Assembly (NCBI GenBank): GCA_026419775.2
Contig: JAOPGA020001174.1
Location: 1 to 62,890 of the forward strand
Reading direction: 5' to 3'
DNA: 62,890 bases
DNA from: Acrasis kona
Lineage: Eukaryota > Heterolobosea > Eutetramitea > Acrasida > Acrasidae
Numbering within the stretch: position 1 is the first letter of the stretch; every line of letters starts with the position of its first letter. The position numbers and the translations under genes were made by a program. The notes beneath the pieces were generated by a model. It ran no database searches and was not told the origin of the DNA. It saw only the letters and a list, made by a program, of their open reading frames with translations. This document shows positions 21,496-33,674 of the stretch, in pieces.

Positions 21496-24400
21496 ATGCG
21501 CATACCTGAAGGGTACACAGAGAGAGAGAATAGTGTTATCTTCCACTCTGTTAACTCACAAGTTTTAAGAGGTACTAGAACATCTGATGGATGTGACGTG
21601 ATAATAAAGCTTCCTTCGTCCGATTCTCCCTCTGTAGAACAAACAGAAGAACTAAGCAAGGATTATGAAATATCGATGCTGCTTAGTGCTACTCCTGAGG
21701 ATAAACAGAGGTTTCTTCAGTGTTTCGACAGAATTAAAGTCGGAAAAGGCATAGCTATTGTGAAAGAGGACTTTGGAGCCACAGATTTGCAAGTTTATTT
21801 AAAATCGCTGCCTGAGTCCAGAATGTCAATCGGTGAATTTTTCCAAACAGCATGCATCTTGGCGGAGGCATACTCAATAATGCACAGAAACAAGGTTTTG
21901 CATTTGGATATCAAACCTGCCAATATCCTTATCAATCCAGAAACTAGCATAATTAAAGTGTGTGATTTTGCTGCAAGGTAAGTCTTTTCACTTCACGTGT
22001 ATAAACCTTCTTCAGTAAAATTATATCAGCAAAAACTCCGTATATACTGGCGAGTGAGGGCTCGGCGTTAGGAACTCTCCACTACATGTCACCTGAACAA
22101 ACGGGTAAAATGAACGGACAATATGATGTAACGAGCGATGTTTATTCGTTTGGTTGTACACTCTTTCAAATGATAACGGGTTGCTATTTATTCTCCGGAG
22201 ACCAAGACGAAATCATCCATGCTCACGTTGCAAAAACTGCTCCCCTCATAACGTCAAAAGACCCAACGCTACCAAAAGCACTAGCAATGATGATCTCAAA
22301 GATGGTGACGAAAGAACAAAAAGAGAGATATCAAACAATGAGAGGTATTTTGAAGGACTTGAAACATATCATGGGATGTGCCAGTTACATAACAGAGGAT
22401 TCGTGGGTACCTGGAAAGAATGATATGAGCGACCAATTCACTTTAAAGAGTACCAAACTATACGGTCGTGATGAAGATGTGAAGAAGCTAGAGAATATTT
22501 GCGATCGTGTATCTCAACAAAGTAGCCCAGCTCTAGTATTGGTTGCAGGTTTTTCTGGTATCGGTAAAAGTGTTCTTGTAGCTGAACTCAGAAAGAGGAG
22601 AGCTACTTCCGTGATGTTTGCTGCTGGTAAATTCGACCAAATCAATATCGGAGTGCCTTATAGTGCTATTGTTATCGCTATCAAAGGGATAATAGATGAT
22701 TTACTAGGAAGCGAGGGCAAACAATTGAGCGACATTAAAGTTAACCTTCTCGAGCAGCTAAATGGAGATGGAGCACTTTTGATGGATTTGTGTCCACAGC
22801 TAGAGTACATTATTGGCCCACAACCTCAGCTACCCCCACTAAACAAAGAAGAGCAACAATTACGTTTATTTGACGCAGTTATTTCATTCTTCAAAGTTTT
22901 TACAGTAAAGAAGAACTTGTGCCTGTTCATAGATGATTTGCAGTGGGCTGACTACAACTCTTTGATCCTGTTAGAAAAAATGGTTAGCTGCGCAGATTTA
23001 AAGCTTCTTGTGGTCGGAGCTTATCGTGACAACGAAGTTGATAGCACCCATTCGCTAGCATTGACCATGGATCGAATCCGAAAAGATAATCTGTGCCAAA
23101 TGATTATTTTGAATGTTGGCGCTCTGAGCGTAGAACACATTAATGAGATGATAAGTGATGCAGTATTCTTACCTCCAGACGTAACAATGCCTTTATCTAT
23201 TGAAGTAATGACCAAGACCAATGGAAATCCATTCTTTTCTAAAGAGTTTTTAATTAACTTGTTCAGAGAAAATTTGTTGATATTCGATTATAACAAAGAG
23301 CAATGGTCTTGGAACATCAATCACATTAAAGAGCAAAAGTTCTCCGACAACGTAGTAGAGTTTATGGTTAAAAACCTAAAGAAGTTAAATGAAGACACAC
23401 AGCAAGTTCTTACTTACGCAGCATGCATGGGTAATACTTTTTCATTGACCGATTTGGTGGAAGTATATGGAAGATCAGACCACAAAACCAAATCCGATTT
23501 GTTCCAAGCTATACAAGAGGGTTGGTTGATGGAAAAGAGCAAAACTCTTCTCAAGTTTTTGCACGATCGATTGCAACAAGCATCGTACGAGTTGATGCCA
23601 TTAGATGAAAGAATCAAGGTACATTTCCAACTAGCAAACTCCTTGTACAAAGCAGCAGGAGAACACTTGGAAGAACATTTGTTTGATATTGTAAGTCACT
23701 TCAATAAATGCATTGAACACGATGTGTGGAAGAACAATACCGAAAATCACGTATCTATTGCGATTGAACTGAACATCAAGGCTTCTAAAAAATCATTAGA
23801 ATCATCTGCGGGTGAACCTGCCCTGATATTCAGTGAGGCTGCCATCAAATTAATGAAATTGCTACCACAAAAGGACCAAACATATGACATTGAATATGAG
23901 TCAAGATTATGCAAATTAGAGTCAAAGTTATTCAACAAACAGGACATTAGCGAAGAAGGTAAAAGCATGCTGGAGTTAACAAAACATAACCCGAAACACA
24001 AATTAAAAGTATCCACTTTCATGATTGAGGATTATGGATTCCAAACAAAATTCGACGATGCTTACGACTTGTTGGAGAAGACTATATTCGAGCAATCTGA
24101 TTTGATCATGGGCATGTCACTTGACGACGAAAAGCTCAAAATGTGGATCGGAGAACATCTCGGAGTGGTCGTAGGTTTGGTCTACCAACATATTGACCAA
24201 CTCCAAAAGCTGCCCAGAATGCCCGATAATGTGCTCAAGGCCTTCATTATATTTGCATGCACAGCAACTCCCATTTTCTTTGGTAGTGCAAAGAGTAATA
24301 AAATTCTATACGGCGCTTTTGTTTGTTTGTTGAGTCAACACACCTTGCAGCATGGTTTGTGTGACGAAACTTCATTAATCTTGTCCGTCTTCTCCTTTGC

Positions 24401-27400
24401 ATATATCAATGTCACACAGGACTGGGCACTCGGTCACCGAATCTGTAAAGTATCCTACGATATGTGCAGAAACGAGAACAATTTGAGCAGAAGATCTGCC
24501 ATTTGTTTGCACTATGGCTGTGTTGTGCCATTTGCCGGTGGTGCCTTTGAAGAAGTGCTCAGAATATGGGCGGAGGGAGTCCAAACAGGGTTAAAATCTG
24601 GTGGTAAAATGTGGGGTATCTTTTGTCTCATCTTTAGCGAAATCACCAACGTACACAAGGGCGCAAAGATTGACGAAACATTAAAGAGTTCTTCGTTGGG
24701 TTTGGAAGTGGCAACAAAGGCCAATTCCATCGTCTCTATGGTTTGTTTCCAAGCCTGCATCAAATACAATCAAATCATCAAAGGTGAAATTGAAGAGTTT
24801 GATGGTAACTATGTGGTGCCCCTAGAAATTATAGAAATGATGCCAGTGGTGAGAGTCATCTATCACACATGCAAAGCACTAGCTCTCTTCTCGCAATGCC
24901 TCTACAAGGACAGCTTCAATAGCATCCAAAGAGCGCTACACTTTTTCGAAGACACTGGAATCTATCCGATGGGATACTGTCTGTACATTGTGAAGGCATT
25001 CATATGCATCATGTTGATGGACGAACAGCAGCAGCCACAACAGCAAGACGATTATAACGTCACAAAGGAACACCTCGACAAATCAACTGCAGCGATCGAA
25101 CAATACGACAAACACTTCCCTCATCTCATGAAACCCATTCTCTACATGTTACAAGCAGAAGAAAAGACCAGATCAGGAAGCGACGCAGGCGAAATTATCA
25201 AACTATATCAACAATCCATTCAAATCAGCAAGGATATCGATTATCATCTCATGGAGGGCATTTCTAGCATGCGATTGACTCACTTTATATCCAAATTAGA
25301 TATCGGAGATCACTTCACTGCCGTGAGTGCCATCAAGACCATCAACGTGTGGAAGCACATGGGTGCCGATCGATACGTGACCAAATTAGAGACGCTCTAC
25401 TCCAACACCATTGCACGTGGTACGATCACCACTGGTGCCATCACCAACGAAGTCACCACCAGCAAGTCATCAAAGGGAAGCGGAAGTGCCACCATGAGCA
25501 CTACCATGAGCAATAGTTACAACGAATCGAAAGCAGCCACGAAAGCAGCACAACTCAACTCACACAGCGACGAGCTGGACATTTCAAAGCTGTTCATCAA
25601 CATGTTGCCAATCATTTTGGAAAACACAGCCTCCGAGCGCGCCTGTTTAATTCTGGTGAACGGAGATCAAGTCACCTACGAAGCTCAATCTACCATCAAC
25701 AAGAGCGAAGCTGATTTGATAGGAGAGAGCATGGAATCTCAAAAGGACGCGCTGTGCATAGCGGTCATCAACAGAGTACTAAGACAACGAAAGTCATTAA
25801 TTATAGGCGATGCCTCCGCTCACCCTGAATTCATGACCAATCAATATATCGACAAGTACAAATTAAAGAGCGTCATGTGCACTCCGCTCATGAAGAACAA
25901 CCAAGTGACAGGTGCCATTTACTTGGAGAATAGTAAGGTGGCCAATGCATTCACCGATCATCGCGCCGTGATTTTGAAAACAATCATTGACGTGAGCATC
26001 GAAAACACAAAGGTGTTCACCACGCTCAATGCAGCCTACACTCGCTTCTTGCCCAAACCCTTCTTGAAGCAATTGGGCAAGGACAATGTCACGCAAATCG
26101 TTGCAGGAGATGCCGTCGAGAAGTACATGACCGTCTTGTTCAGCGACATTCGTGATTTTACGAGCATCACCGAAAAAATGACTGCCAAGAGAAGTTTCAG
26201 CTTCGTGAATCAATTCTTGGAGTACATTGCGCCCGTGATTGATGTGAACGGTGGTTTTATAGACAAGTTCATCGGCGATGCAGTCATGGCCTTGTTCCCA
26301 GACGACGTGACTCAATCGTTGAGAGCAGCAGTGGGAATGATCACCAGTTTGAACGAATTCAACAAGGTGAGCGATTTGAGCGATGAATTAAAGATTGGAA
26401 TCGGATTGCACTTTGGTTCGTTGATGTTGGGTACGGTGGGTTACTCCGCGCGTTTGAACGCAACGGTCATCGCCGACACCGTGAACATTTCTTCTCGATT
26501 GGAGGGACTCACCAAGGGGTTCGGTGTTCAAGTGTTGGTGAGCGAAACTGTTGTGGATCAAATAGGCGATAAAAAAGCAGACGACTTGCACTTTAGAAAG
26601 ATTGGAAAGTTTTATTTGAAGGGAAAGGACGTTCCCTATGATTTGTACGAACTGTACGACCCGTCGTGGGACAGTCACACGGACACTGACAAATTGGAAC
26701 AATTTGCTCAAGCATTGTCGGTCTTCTCCGAAGGCGACATTAAAGCTGCTCATGTAAAATTCATGGAGTTGTGTAGGAAGCATCCAGATGATAAACTATT
26801 CCAATTCTACGACAAAACTTGTAAACTATACAAGTCATCCTTGTTACCTCCGAAATGGAAGGGCGAAATCAAGATGGATAAGGATGGTAACTCGGTGGCG
26901 TTCCCTGTTAGAAAATCAATAAAGGATTTACGAGTAAAGATTGAAGCGGAAATGACCACTCCTACATCACCTGGTGGCAGCGCTGTTGTGGAGGAGGATG
27001 AGGGAACGGAGGCCCAGAATCCAAATGCAGTCGATGTGAACGGAGATAGCTTAATCATGAAGATGACTTCAAAAGATGACATGGAGGCTATTAGAAATTT
27101 GTTGAAGAATCCAAATTTGAAAATACATTACAAGAATAACGTTGGCAACACGGTATTGCACAGAGCTGCTTTCATCGGAAGTGCCGCCGTTCTTGATGCC
27201 ATATTCCATAGTAGAGATGTGTGCGTGGATGTGACTAATAAAAATCACGAAACGCCTCTTCATTTGGCAGCAGGAAAGGGCAATGTAAGCGCAGTGTTGT
27301 GCTTGTTGAACCATGGAGCTGACATTGACGCCACCAATGTTGTGGGTGATACTGCATTGATGGGTGCTGCTCATTTCGGTAAACATGAAGTTGTGAAAAT

Positions 27401-27527
27401 ACTCTTGGAGAGAGGCGCTTCACCTAATGTTAAAAACTGGAAGGGCGTTACTCCGTTAATGAGAGCTACGAGAAATGGTTGCGAGAAGACTATAGGATGC
27501 CTACAGAAGCATGGAGCTGCTAATTGA
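21496..27527 (+). CDS. Kinase-STAND ATPase-GAF-adenylate cyclase-ankyrin fusion protein
   Basis: Two exons (21496-21977, 22016-27527) give 1,997 residues. Domain order: protein kinase (about 10-290; Val-Ile-Ile-Lys, His-Leu-Asp-Ile-Lys-Pro-Ala-Asn, Met-Ser-Pro-Glu; the DFG motif reads Asp-Phe-Ala and no glycine loop is visible); AAA/STAND ATPase (about 305-520; Walker A Gly-Phe-Ser-Gly-Ile-Gly-Lys-Ser, Walker B Leu-Phe-Ile-Asp-Asp-Leu) with helical repeats; GAF (about 1345-1495); class III cyclase (about 1525-1720); four ankyrin repeats (about 1865-1997). The cyclase has both metal Asp residues (Phe-Ser-Asp-Ile, Ile-Gly-Asp-Ala), the Asn/Arg pair, and Lys plus Thr at the base-recognition positions, as in class IIIb adenylate cyclases. 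It probably makes cAMP in response to a GAF ligand. Confidence 0.88.
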
Positions 27528-27620
27528 GTAGTTTTGATAAATAAATTTTGTATGTTTTATATAATTTACTTGGCGCACATCTTTCGCTCACATGAGTTTT
27601 CAGCAAAAAGGAACCAGTAA

Positions 27621-29498
27621 TTATCTTTGTTCTTGGAACATTTTTATCACCCATTCGGCACATGAATTCACCTCCTTTGTGTTGGTCGTGTCCAAATAAT
27701 AACTTAAGAAAACATGATCGTTACTTCTCAATTTAAAAGCATCCTCCAACTGCGCTTTAAAAGCATCCCAGTCCTGCCCATCACGTTCCAGTTTGCTCTT
27801 TATCAAATCAAATTTTGTAAACACAACCAATATGGGTTTACCAGACAAAACAGAAGTTTTGCACATGTGCTCATACAGAGCAAGAGAGTCTTCGTTACAA
27901 TTAAGAGAAGAATCAGAAGATTTTTTATCGTATTCTATTAATGACGAGAAAAACAATGCAATCTCGCACGATGCCAATCTCGAGCGCCACTTTTTGCGCT
28001 CTTGTTTGGCACCAGCACAGTCGAACATGTTAAAAGACAATTCAGAACCACACACGTTTACAATGTTTTGATTTACGATTCCCGTCGTTTTTCCTCTCAT
28101 TCTTACAAAATCATCATGAACGGGATGATAAATTTTAGGACTCAATTCATCTATTCTGTTCAAAAAGTATATGGCCGTCTCTGGAATGGCTTCCGTTGGA
28201 TAAAAGTCTTTCCATTTGTCAAAGAATTGATCGTCGTTCCAAACTGTTCTCAAATCTTTGTAAACTTCTTCGAAAGAAGCGTCAGCTGAAGTAATGTCAC
28301 AATCCACACTTAAAATCCTTCTTAATGAATCCTTTACAATGTTAGCGATGGAATCGTCGTTACTACTTACTTTGCAGTCCTCAGAGCATTCAAAGTCATG
28401 ATTGAGCGTCAACTCGCCCATGTATTGTACGGCTTCAAGTACGTTGGAATAAATGATTTGTGTTTGGGGATCCTCAACATTTTTTTGTAAACCATATAAA
28501 TGAACCAACTGCCTCATGAAAGTGGACTTGCCAGTGTCCATAGCTCCTATCAAAATCATGTTGTGCCGCTTCTCATCGCTTGTGAGTTGTCTTTCTTTAA
28601 TCTTTTGTGCCTCTTCATATAGTGCAGTTTGATCTTTGACATATACAGTTGTAGTCGATGGTAACTTGAATGATGGTGTACGCGTGCGCAATGGTAGCGA
28701 AGACATTTTTTCTTCTTTCATTGCCTTAATCGACGCAACTTCCTTTTCAAAGATTTCAATTTTTGCGGACATGCCCACATGACCCATCTGACCATTGAAC
28801 AATCCAGTGCCATCTTTCAGTTTATTTTCTGCCTTTTCCTTCTTTTCTAGAATCAACTTCTCTATTTTAGCGAATTCTGAATCTTCGCTCAAAACGGCCT
28901 CAGCATCAGGAAGAGAATTGCCTGATAGTGATCTTTTCTGTAAGTCAGTGTGAACTTTCATTGAAGGTGAAGATGAGTAGGCTACTGGGCCAAACGATGT
29001 TGAACGGAGTGATTGAATGGGATACGTAGTTACTGTAAGAAGTATTTTTCCAACTGGTGTTGGAACTGTAGCAGAAGTGGTGCTTCTTTCTCCAATTTTG
29101 ACGTGCTCACTTACATTTAATGATCCTTTTCCAATTTTTCTCTTTGGTCCATCCCCTAGTCTCTGTGTTTATTAGGAAAGAACAAAATTCTAAACTTACG
29201 GAAAGAATAGTGAAATCAATCATCTTTGGTTGGAGTTGATCTCCTTCTTTTGCTGACTTGGTTTTGTACTCTTTATTTGAACAAAAAAAGACAACCTTGT
29301 CACCCTTCGGTACAACAAATTTTGTTTCACATATCCTGTCTTTTTTGTTCTTCCAAACAACCTTTGATGTAAGTTTTGTAACAAATATGCCTACTTTACT
29401 CTGTAAGTCGGCTGAATCGCGCTTATCTCAAAGATTTTCGGGTTGAATTCTTCAATAGTGTCCACGCTAACAATGAGACAATAACGTTCAAAGCTCAT
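27621..29498 (-). CDS. G-protein alpha-like GTPase with N-terminal C2-like domain
   Basis: The main exon (29162-27621) carries a G-alpha core: P-loop Gly-Ala-Met-Asp-Thr-Gly-Lys-Ser-Thr, switch I Arg-Met-Arg-Gly-Lys-Thr-Thr-Gly, switch II Asp-Cys-Ala-Gly-Ala-Lys-Gln-Glu-Arg-Lys-Lys-Trp, then Phe-Thr-Lys-Phe-Asp. The catalytic Gln of switch II is Ala, so GTP hydrolysis should be poor; the switch I Arg is kept. A 37-bp intron (29163-29199) leads upstream to beta-rich sequence resembling a C2 domain. Its first strand (ATG at 29498-29496) is in another frame, so the start is uncertain: a missed intron or an indel near 29430. No myristoylation Gly-2 is seen. Confidence 0.72.
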
Positions 29499-29633
29499 AA
29501 TGTTATGACGTTCGACAGCTAATGATTACAACTTTTCAGAAATATTCCAAAAAAGTCAATGTTCATCATGACAACACATCAAAACTAACAAAACAGTACC
29601 AAAGGGTTGATTACAAGTTTAATTTTATATTGA

Positions 29634-30593
29634 TTATTGCGATCGGTCCGTCGGCACCCACAAGGCAAGATTTGTACATGCTGACGCGAGCATTGCAAAT
29701 CTGGGATTACATTGAACTGATGTAACTGGACCAGCATGTCCCTTTAATACGTTGCATTTTTGCTTTGTTTGTATATCCCAAAAATGTATAGAACCATCTT
29801 CTGACCCGGATACAATGTATTGTTCATCTGGTGTGAATGAAGCCTCAATGTTAATTGTAGAGTTATCGTGAACAAAATCTGTGAGATCCGCAACTCGATT
29901 CCCCTTGTATGCATCCAATAACAGAATGATATTGTCGTTTGTTGATAGTAAAATCAGTTTGCCTGATGGACTGAATTTAACGTGTGTAAAATCTACAGAC
30001 GATGGTAGGTCAATGGGGAATACGCAGAATGGCCCTCCATCTAGATGCCTTTTGTCGTACAGTTTTACAACATTTATTCCAGAGGCAACCGCTATCACAT
30101 CTCCTTGAGGATCGTAGGCAACTTGTGGTTTTCCTATAACACCTACTTTGCCCTGACTAGTGTTTGTTCTTAAATCCCATAAATAGATACATTGGTCCAG
30201 AGCGGCACTGAGAAATGTATCATCGTTCGGTGACATTGCCACTGATGTAACGTGGTCACGGTGACCAGAAAAGTATCTAATAAATCTGTTGTCGTGTACC
30301 GATAAATAACGTAGAGAGTCGTCACTCTCATTTTTGCTCGCATAAATTACCGCCGAGTTGTGATTTGTGAAGCGTATGAGATTCACACCGTATTTTTTGC
30401 TAAATAGTTCCTTGTCCATTGTTCCCTTGTTGCAGTTAACGAGGTGGATAGATTCATCATCGCTTGCCGTAACTAGCCAGTCTCCATCTCTAGAAAAATC
30501 AAGTGAATTGATCTCCTTACTATTATCCTTCAAAACACGTCCCATCTGAAAAGATTTGAGGACATTGCTGTTGAGCCTTAAACCCACAGACAT
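29634..30593 (-). CDS. WDR82: WDR82/Swd2 WD40 protein of the Set1/COMPASS complex
   Basis: The single-exon WD40 protein has about 319 residues and aligns by eye along its whole length with WDR82/Swd2: Ile-Asn-Ser-Leu-Asp-Phe-Ser, Lys-Lys-Tyr-Gly-Val-Asn-Leu-Ile-Arg, Leu-Ser-Val-His-Asp-Asn-Arg-Phe-Ile-Arg-Tyr-Phe, Leu-Trp-Asp-Leu-Arg, and Glu-Ala-Ser-Phe-Thr-Pro-Asp. It recruits Set1-type histone H3K4 methyltransferase to Ser5-phosphorylated RNA polymerase II and also works in transcription termination. The ATG at 30593 starts Met-Ser-Val-Gly, which matches the family's short N-terminus better than the upstream ATG 7 codons away. Confidence 0.92.
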   Translation of the reverse strand: MSVGLRLNSNVLKSFQMGRVLKDNSKEINSLDFSRDGDWLVTASDDESIHLVNCNKGTMDKELFSKKYGVNLIRFTNHNSAVIYASKNESDDSLRYLSVHDNRFIRYFSGHRDHVTSVAMSPNDDTFLSAALDQCIYLWDLRTNTSQGKVGVIGKPQVAYDPQGDVIAVASGINVVKLYDKRHLDGGPFCVFPIDLPSSVDFTHVKFSPSGKLILLSTNDNIILLLDAYKGNRVADLTDFVHDNSTINIEASFTPDEQYIVSGSEDGSIHFWDIQTKQKCNVLKGHAGPVTSVQCNPRFAMLASACTNLALWVPTDRSQ

Positions 30594-30691
30594 CTTGCTC
30601 TGGATTACAATCAACCAACAAATTCCAACAAATCCTTACCCCATCACACGGATACAAAGATTAAAAACAAATAATTGTTCGAGAGAATAAT

Positions 30692-33451
30692 TTATTTTGA
30701 ATTCTTCAACAAGTTCCTCAATACATAGTTCAAAATTCCACCATTCTTATAGTATACCAATTCAACTTCAGTATCAAATCTCAACACTGCATCAAAGCTC
30801 TTCTCTCCAGCTTCGCCCTTCACCTTGACGCTTACATTCTGACCAGGTTTGATGTCGCTACCCAAGTCAATGCTATACGTCTCCTTGCCAGTCAATCCCA
30901 ATTGATCAGCACCTTCTCCCTTCTTGAATTGTAGAGGAATGATTCCCATGCCAACCAAATTACTTCTGTGAATGCGCTCAAAGCTTTGAGCAATAACAGC
31001 CTTGACGCCCAACAAGAAGGGTCCCTTGGCTGCCCAATCTCTGCTGGATCCGCTTCCATACTCCTCTCCTCCCAATACAATCACTGGCACGTTGTCGGCC
31101 TTGTATCTCGCGCTCGCATCGTAAATGCTCAATAATTCACCGCTGGGCACGTGAATGGTTTGTGGACCTGGCTTTCCTGCCAATTTGTTCAACAAACGAA
31201 CGTTGGCAAATGTTCCTCTCACCATGACCTCGTCATTTCCACGTCTGGCACCATAAGTGTTGAAATCTTTGCGATCGACTCCCTTGGACGATAAAAACTC
31301 TGCTGCGCTGCTCTTTGCTGAAATGTTACCTGCTGGACTAATGTGATCGGTGGTGATGCTGTCGCCGAGATTTAAAAGTACGCGAGCGTCGCGAATGGGC
31401 TCCACCGTTTCGTTTGCCTCCGTTCCCAGAGTTAAAAAGTATGGTGGGTTGTGAATGTATGTGCTTTGTTCGTCCCATGGGTATAATTGTGTATCTGGCG
31501 TTTGCATGCTGTTCCATTCGGGTGTTCCCTTGTTGATCTTATCGTACACGCTTGTGAACATGTCTGGTTTGACGAATTGATCCATGACGGCATTAATCTC
31601 TTCGTGCGTGGGCCATACGTCGCGCAAGAAGACTTGCTTTCCGTCCTTGTTTGTTCCCAATGGTTGCGTCTGTAAATCAATGTCGACTGTTCCCGCCAAT
31701 GCGTAAACGACTACGAGCGGTGGTGATGCCAAGTAATTTGCTTGAGTTAATGGATGGACGCGTGCCTCAAAGTTTCTGTTTCCAGACAAGACGCTGGCGC
31801 ATACCATTTGATTGTCGGCAATGGCTTGATGCACCACGTCGGGTAGCTCTCCGCTGTTGCCTATGCATGTCATGCAACCATATCCCACCACTTGGAATCC
31901 GATTTGATCCAAGCTCTTTTGTAGTCCCGAACGAGTCAAGTACTCGCTGACCACACCACTTCCAGGTGACAATGATGTCTTTAGGTAGGGTGGAACGTCT
32001 AGACCCAACTCGACAGCCTTCTTGGCCACTAGACCTGCGGCGATCATGACGGATGGGTTGCTTGTGTTTGTGCAACTGGTGATGGCTGCGATTACGACGC
32101 TTCCGTGCTTTAATGTATAGTTTTGTCCCTTGTACTCAATGTTGACTTGTGCACCAAAGTGATCGTGTGGTACTTCGAATCCCTTGAAGCCTCTTGGAGC
32201 ACTCATGCATGCCTTGAAATCTCTTTGCAAGTCGCTTTGGGCCACTCTGTCTTGAGGTCTCTTTGGACCGGCCAAGCATGGAACAATGCTGCTCAAATCC
32301 AATTCCAATGTTTGTGAGTAGCTCACTTTGGACGAATGATCCAAAAATAGCTTCTGCTTCTTCAAGTAGGATTCAATGTAATTGACGTTGAGCTCTGGTC
32401 TTCCTGTTTGACGCAGGTACTTTAATGTTTGGTCGTCGACTGGGAAGAATCCCATGGTTGCACCATACTCTGGTGACATGTTCGAGATGGTGGCGCGATC
32501 GGCGAGCGTTAGAGCTTCAACACCCTCTCCGTAGAATTCTACGAATTTACCGACGACTCCCAACTTGCGAAGGTTTTGAGTGATGGTGAGCACCAAATCC
32601 GTGCTGGTGGCAGTTCCTTGTAATTTACCGGTTAGTTTGTATCCAACAACTAATGGCAGGACCATGCTGATGGGTTGACCCAACATTGCAGCCTCTGCTT
32701 CGATACCACCGACACCCCATCCGAGCACACCCAATCCGTTGATCATTGTTGTGTGTGAATCGGTTCCAACAACACTATCTGGGTATAACAATCCATTGTT
32801 GTTGAAGACACCACGTGCCAAGTACTCGAGATTGACTTGATGCACAATACCTGATCCTGGTGGAACAATGGTGAGGCCTTCGAAGGCTTTGCTTCCCCAC
32901 TTTAAGAACTTGAAACGCTCATAATTGCGTTCGAATTCCTTTTCTTGGTTGAACTCTAGGGCTTCCTTTGAACGGAAGGCGTCTACTTGTACTGAGTGAT
33001 CGATGACCAAATCAACAGGTACTAAGGGGTTGATGTTTTTTGGGTTGCCTCCAAGACGCTTCATGGCATCTCTGAGTGCAGCTAAATCAACAACGGCTGG
33101 AACACCACTTTATAATTGTAAGCACTGACATGTGCAAAATACTTACGTGAAATCTTGCATCAATACTCTTGCTGGATTGAATGGAATTTCAATGCTTTCT
33201 CTGCTGGTCTTTACCCAGTTTAAAATGTTCTCGACATCTGATTCCTTTACGGAAAAATTATCACAATTTCTGACACATCCCTCTAGGAGAACTCTTATGC
33301 TGTATGGCAATTCATCTGCAATGGTGAGAACGAACTAACAAACAATCATACCATAACGGCTATCGTTAAGATCTGGTAGGGAGTAATACTTGAAGGTCTC
33401 TCCTGACACTTCAACACTCTTTAGTAGTCTATCGTAGGGGTTCTGGGACAT
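30692..33451 (-). CDS. ACO1: Aconitate hydratase (cytosolic/IRP1-AcnA type)
   Basis: Three exons (33451-33352, 33315-33147, 33107-30692) with introns of 36 and 39 bp give 894 residues, the usual length of the AcnA/IRP1 branch. It interconverts citrate and isocitrate through a [4Fe-4S] cluster. The cluster cysteines are visible in Ala-Ile-Thr-Ser-Cys-Thr-Asn-Thr-Ser and [10 protein letters not shown]; the C-terminal [14 protein letters not shown] motif carries an active-site Arg. No mitochondrial presequence is obvious at Met-Ser-Gln-Asn, so a cytosolic or dual location is likely. The stop codon lies inside an AATAAA. Confidence 0.95.
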
Positions 33452-33674
33452 GTTTTTTTGTATTATGAATAAATCAGGTTCGGAAATTATTATGATGGGC
33501 TTCAAGTTGAGTCCCGCAAGGAGAATAAAAAAAAATCTTCACGAATCAAAATCCTATGCCGCCGCAAGAATGTTGTTCCGGGCTGTTACAAATTCTTCAT
33601 GAAATGGAACAAAACTTGTTTGAATTAAATTTATTAGACGAGATACAAGAGCACTTAAACTCGATGCAAGTCAA

